DNA of 16,401 nt from an uncultured Eubacterium sp. (GTDB taxonomy: Bacteria; Bacillota; Clostridia; Lachnospirales; Lachnospiraceae), in NCBI GenBank assembly GCA_934322085.1, contig CAKRGF010000041.1, positions 1-16,401 on the forward strand. The letters run 5' to 3'. Below are positions 15,103 to 16,401 of this stretch, in pieces. Numbering within the stretch: position 1 is the first letter of the stretch; every line of letters starts with the position of its first letter. The notes under the pieces are model-generated. The model was not told the DNA's origin, did not search any database, and saw nothing but the letters and a program-made list of their open reading frames with translations. Made by a program: the position numbers and the translations under genes.

Positions 15103-16140
15103 ATGGAGATTAAAGATATTTATCAGAAAATGGAGTGCTCAAAGGAGGATAAAGAGAAGATTTATCAAGCGATTTTACAGAAACGCCAGAGAAATTTTGC
15201 CGGCAGTCATTTTATGAGAGCAGCGGTTATTGCATTGTGTCTGCTTGTTGGTGGAACGACGGCCTATGCAGCGGTTCATTTGCTCACGGCAAATGAGGCA
15301 GCAGAGCAGATGGGAAATGATAGGCTGGCAAAAGAATTTGCGGGATTATCGGAGCAGGTCGTAACGAAAAAGTCAGGTGACTATAAAATTAGTTATCTCG
15401 GAAAAGTAAGTGGAAAGAAATTGCTTGATGAGGAGATTAATTCCGGTGTGTCGAAGGAAAAATCGTATTATGTTGTGGCAGTAGAAAATACAAAGGAAAA
15501 GGATGAACGGATGATTGCATCGCCTTTTGTAAAGGGAAAGGCACCGTGGCAGTATAATCTTTTTGTCATGGGCGGAAGTTCGGAGAGCCAGTTAATTGAT
15601 GGTATCCGTTATTATGTTTATGAGTGTGATAATCTCGATATTTTTGCAAAATATGGTGTTTATTTAGGTGTGAGTGACCAGACACCGGGCGCTGAAAACT
15701 TCTGTTACGATAAAAAGACAGGAGAGATTTCGGCAAATCCGAAGTACAAAGGTGTCAGTGTTTTATTTGAAGTGTCATTAGATAAGACAAAGGCAAATGA
15801 AGATAAAGCACAGGAAGCGTTCAAAATGGCGCAGGGGGAAACGCAGAGCGGGGACACGCGTGATACGCAGGTTACACAAATGCATAAAATTATGAAAAAG
15901 TGGAATGAACTGCCGGAGCAAAAACGGATTCAATTTGCCAAAGAAAACGGAGTGAAGACAAAAGAAGAAACCGTTTATAATGAAAATTATGCAGAAAAGA
16001 TAGGCAAGGAATTTATACCGGGCAATTCCTACACGGAGAAATACTTAGACATAAAAGTTGCTGTCCTTGTAAAGAAGAAAACAGCAAAGATTACACATTA
16101 TCAGGTTTCATTGGATGAAGTAAAAGATTTACTTTCCTGA
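15103..16140 (+). CDS. Single-pass membrane protein, probable anti-sigma factor
   Basis: 345 residues. A short charged cytoplasmic part (1-37) is followed by one transmembrane helix at about 39-60 (RAAVIALCLLVGGTTAYAAV) and a large extracytoplasmic region without a recognised enzyme motif. This layout and the two-base gap after an ECF sigma gene suggest an anti-sigma or regulatory partner of the type with DUF4179-like N-termini. No zinc-binding HxxxCxxC anti-sigma motif is present, and the only early cysteine is at residue 12. The outer part has mixed beta-type segments (YKISYLGKV, SYYVVAVENT, GVSVLFEVSL) and a late charged helical stretch. The assignment rests mainly on context. Confidence 0.65.
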   Translation: MEIKDIYQKMECSKEDKEKIYQAILQKRQRNFAGSHFMRAAVIALCLLVGGTTAYAAVHLLTANEAAEQMGNDRLAKEFAGLSEQVVTKKSGDYKISYLGKVSGKKLLDEEINSGVSKEKSYYVVAVENTKEKDERMIASPFVKGKAPWQYNLFVMGGSSESQLIDGIRYYVYECDNLDIFAKYGVYLGVSDQTPGAENFCYDKKTGEISANPKYKGVSVLFEVSLDKTKANEDKAQEAFKMAQGETQSGDTRDTQVTQMHKIMKKWNELPEQKRIQFAKENGVKTKEETVYNENYAEKIGKEFIPGNSYTEKYLDIKVAVLVKKKTAKITHYQVSLDEVKDLLS

Positions 16141-16152
16141 GTGTAAAATTTA

Positions 16153-16175
16153 AGCGGGCGCTTCCTGCGCCCGCT
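16153..16175. terminator. GC-rich hairpin ending the sigma operon, possibly bidirectional
   Basis: AGCGGGCGC-TTCCT-GCGCCCGCT is a perfect 9-base-pair stem starting 12 bases after the stop. On the plus strand no T-run follows. On the minus strand the stem is followed by TTAAATTTT, so it may serve mostly the leftward transcript. Confidence 0.6.
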
Positions 16176-16204
16176 CTAGATAATAACTTCTCCTGCTGTG
16201 TTAA

Positions 16205-16284
16205 TTAGTTGTTTTCCTTTGCTGCAAGTAAGGCTTTTAATCGAGCAATTTCACGGGAGTGTCCCAAAGTTTGTGTAAACCTTC
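16205..16284 (-). pseudogene. C-terminal fragment of an unidentified protein
   Basis: A 27-codon minus-strand frame ends in GHSREIARLKALLAAKENN and a TAA at 16205. The tail looks like a real charged helical protein end, but the frame is closed upstream by a TGA (16285-16287), just inside an IS-like end. It may be a gene tail cut by insertion, or chance. No family assigned. Confidence 0.3.
16255..16280. mobile_element. Possible IS256-family-like element end
   Basis: GGGAGTGTCCC followed by AAAGTTTGTGTAAA resembles terminal sequences of IS256-family elements, where a TTGTGTAAA core is common. Only one end is in view and no transposase is visible, so this is a resemblance only. Confidence 0.3.
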
Positions 16285-16327
16285 AAACTGATGTAAGATA
16301 ACATTACTCAGTTTGGAGGTTTTTATT
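16280..16327 (+). terminator. Intrinsic terminator-like hairpin
   Basis: Arms AACCTTCAAACTGA (16280-16293) and TCAGTTTGGAGGTT (16310-16323) pair over 14 bases with one G-U, followed by TTTTT. There is no complete gene just upstream on the plus strand. Confidence 0.6.
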
Positions 16328-16350
16328 GTATTGGCAATAAAAATAAACCA

Positions 16351-16367
16351 CCTGCTATGCAGGTGTG
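16351..16367. repeat. Short hairpin near window edge, possible IS200/IS605-type end or leftward terminator
   Basis: CACCTGC-TAT-GCAGGTG is a perfect stem. Read leftward it is followed by GTTTATTTTT, so it could terminate a minus-strand gene outside the window. Similar small perfect hairpins also mark ends of IS200/IS605 elements. The window stops before this can be settled. Confidence 0.4.
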
Positions 16368-16401
16368 TTCCCAAACAGCTTTAGCTTCAAGTAAAAAACC
16401 T

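Noticed and set aside
1..16401. CRISPR array or tRNA/rRNA genes
   Set aside because: No regularly spaced direct repeats and no tRNA cloverleaf or rRNA-like segments were seen when reading through.

Overview
The window looks like chromosomal DNA of a low-to-mid GC, anaerobic Firmicute, most likely a gut-type Lachnospiraceae member. This is inferred from the gene content (class III fructose-bisphosphatase, ThiT-like S component, YitT-family protein, cytosolic-type GH115 alpha-glucuronidase remains, Big_2 secreted protein), the strong AGGAGG-type ribosome binding sites and canonical sigma-A promoters. No rRNA, tRNA or CRISPR array was seen.

Region 1 (1-7612) is an orderly block of co-directional genes: the 3' part of fbp (class III FBPase), a ThiT-like vitamin transporter component, a 7TM-HD-GYP protein next to a GAF-GGDEF protein (opposing cyclic-di-GMP enzymes), a DUF2752 membrane protein starting with TTG, a zinc-ribbon protein with duplicated DUF4234-like membrane units, a terminator, an anchored C39-like cysteine peptidase and a flavin-reductase-like FMN protein.

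Region 2 (7613-9909) carries an apparently complete yybP-ykoY manganese riboswitch with its own promoter and a terminator that overlaps aptamer helix P1. The riboswitch reads into a heavily deleted P-type cation ATPase, so an intact metal sensor is left driving a dead exporter. A YitT-family gene follows, then a 470-base stretch without a recognisable intact gene. That stretch holds a coding-like remnant and a roughly 270-base fold-back element with nested palindromes, and it ends in a strong promoter.

Region 3 (9843-11229) is a PadR-type operon: consensus promoter, palindromic operator at the start site, PadR regulator (apparently starting at ACG), a HAAS/DUF1700-like membrane protein with a DUF3887-like extracellular part, and a small membrane protein. 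Convergent to it is a secreted Big_2 protein with a C-terminal domain resembling polymorphic-toxin nucleases.

Region 4 (11905-14501) is a decayed xylan-utilisation locus: an AraC regulator (minus) and a GH115 alpha-glucuronidase (plus), once divergent. Both have lost their 5' ends at one junction near 12284 and carry further frameshifts and deletions. Region 5 (14561-16140) is an ECF sigma factor followed by a membrane protein that is probably its anti-sigma factor. The right edge (16141-16401) holds hairpins, a short gene tail on the minus strand and mobile-element-like ends.
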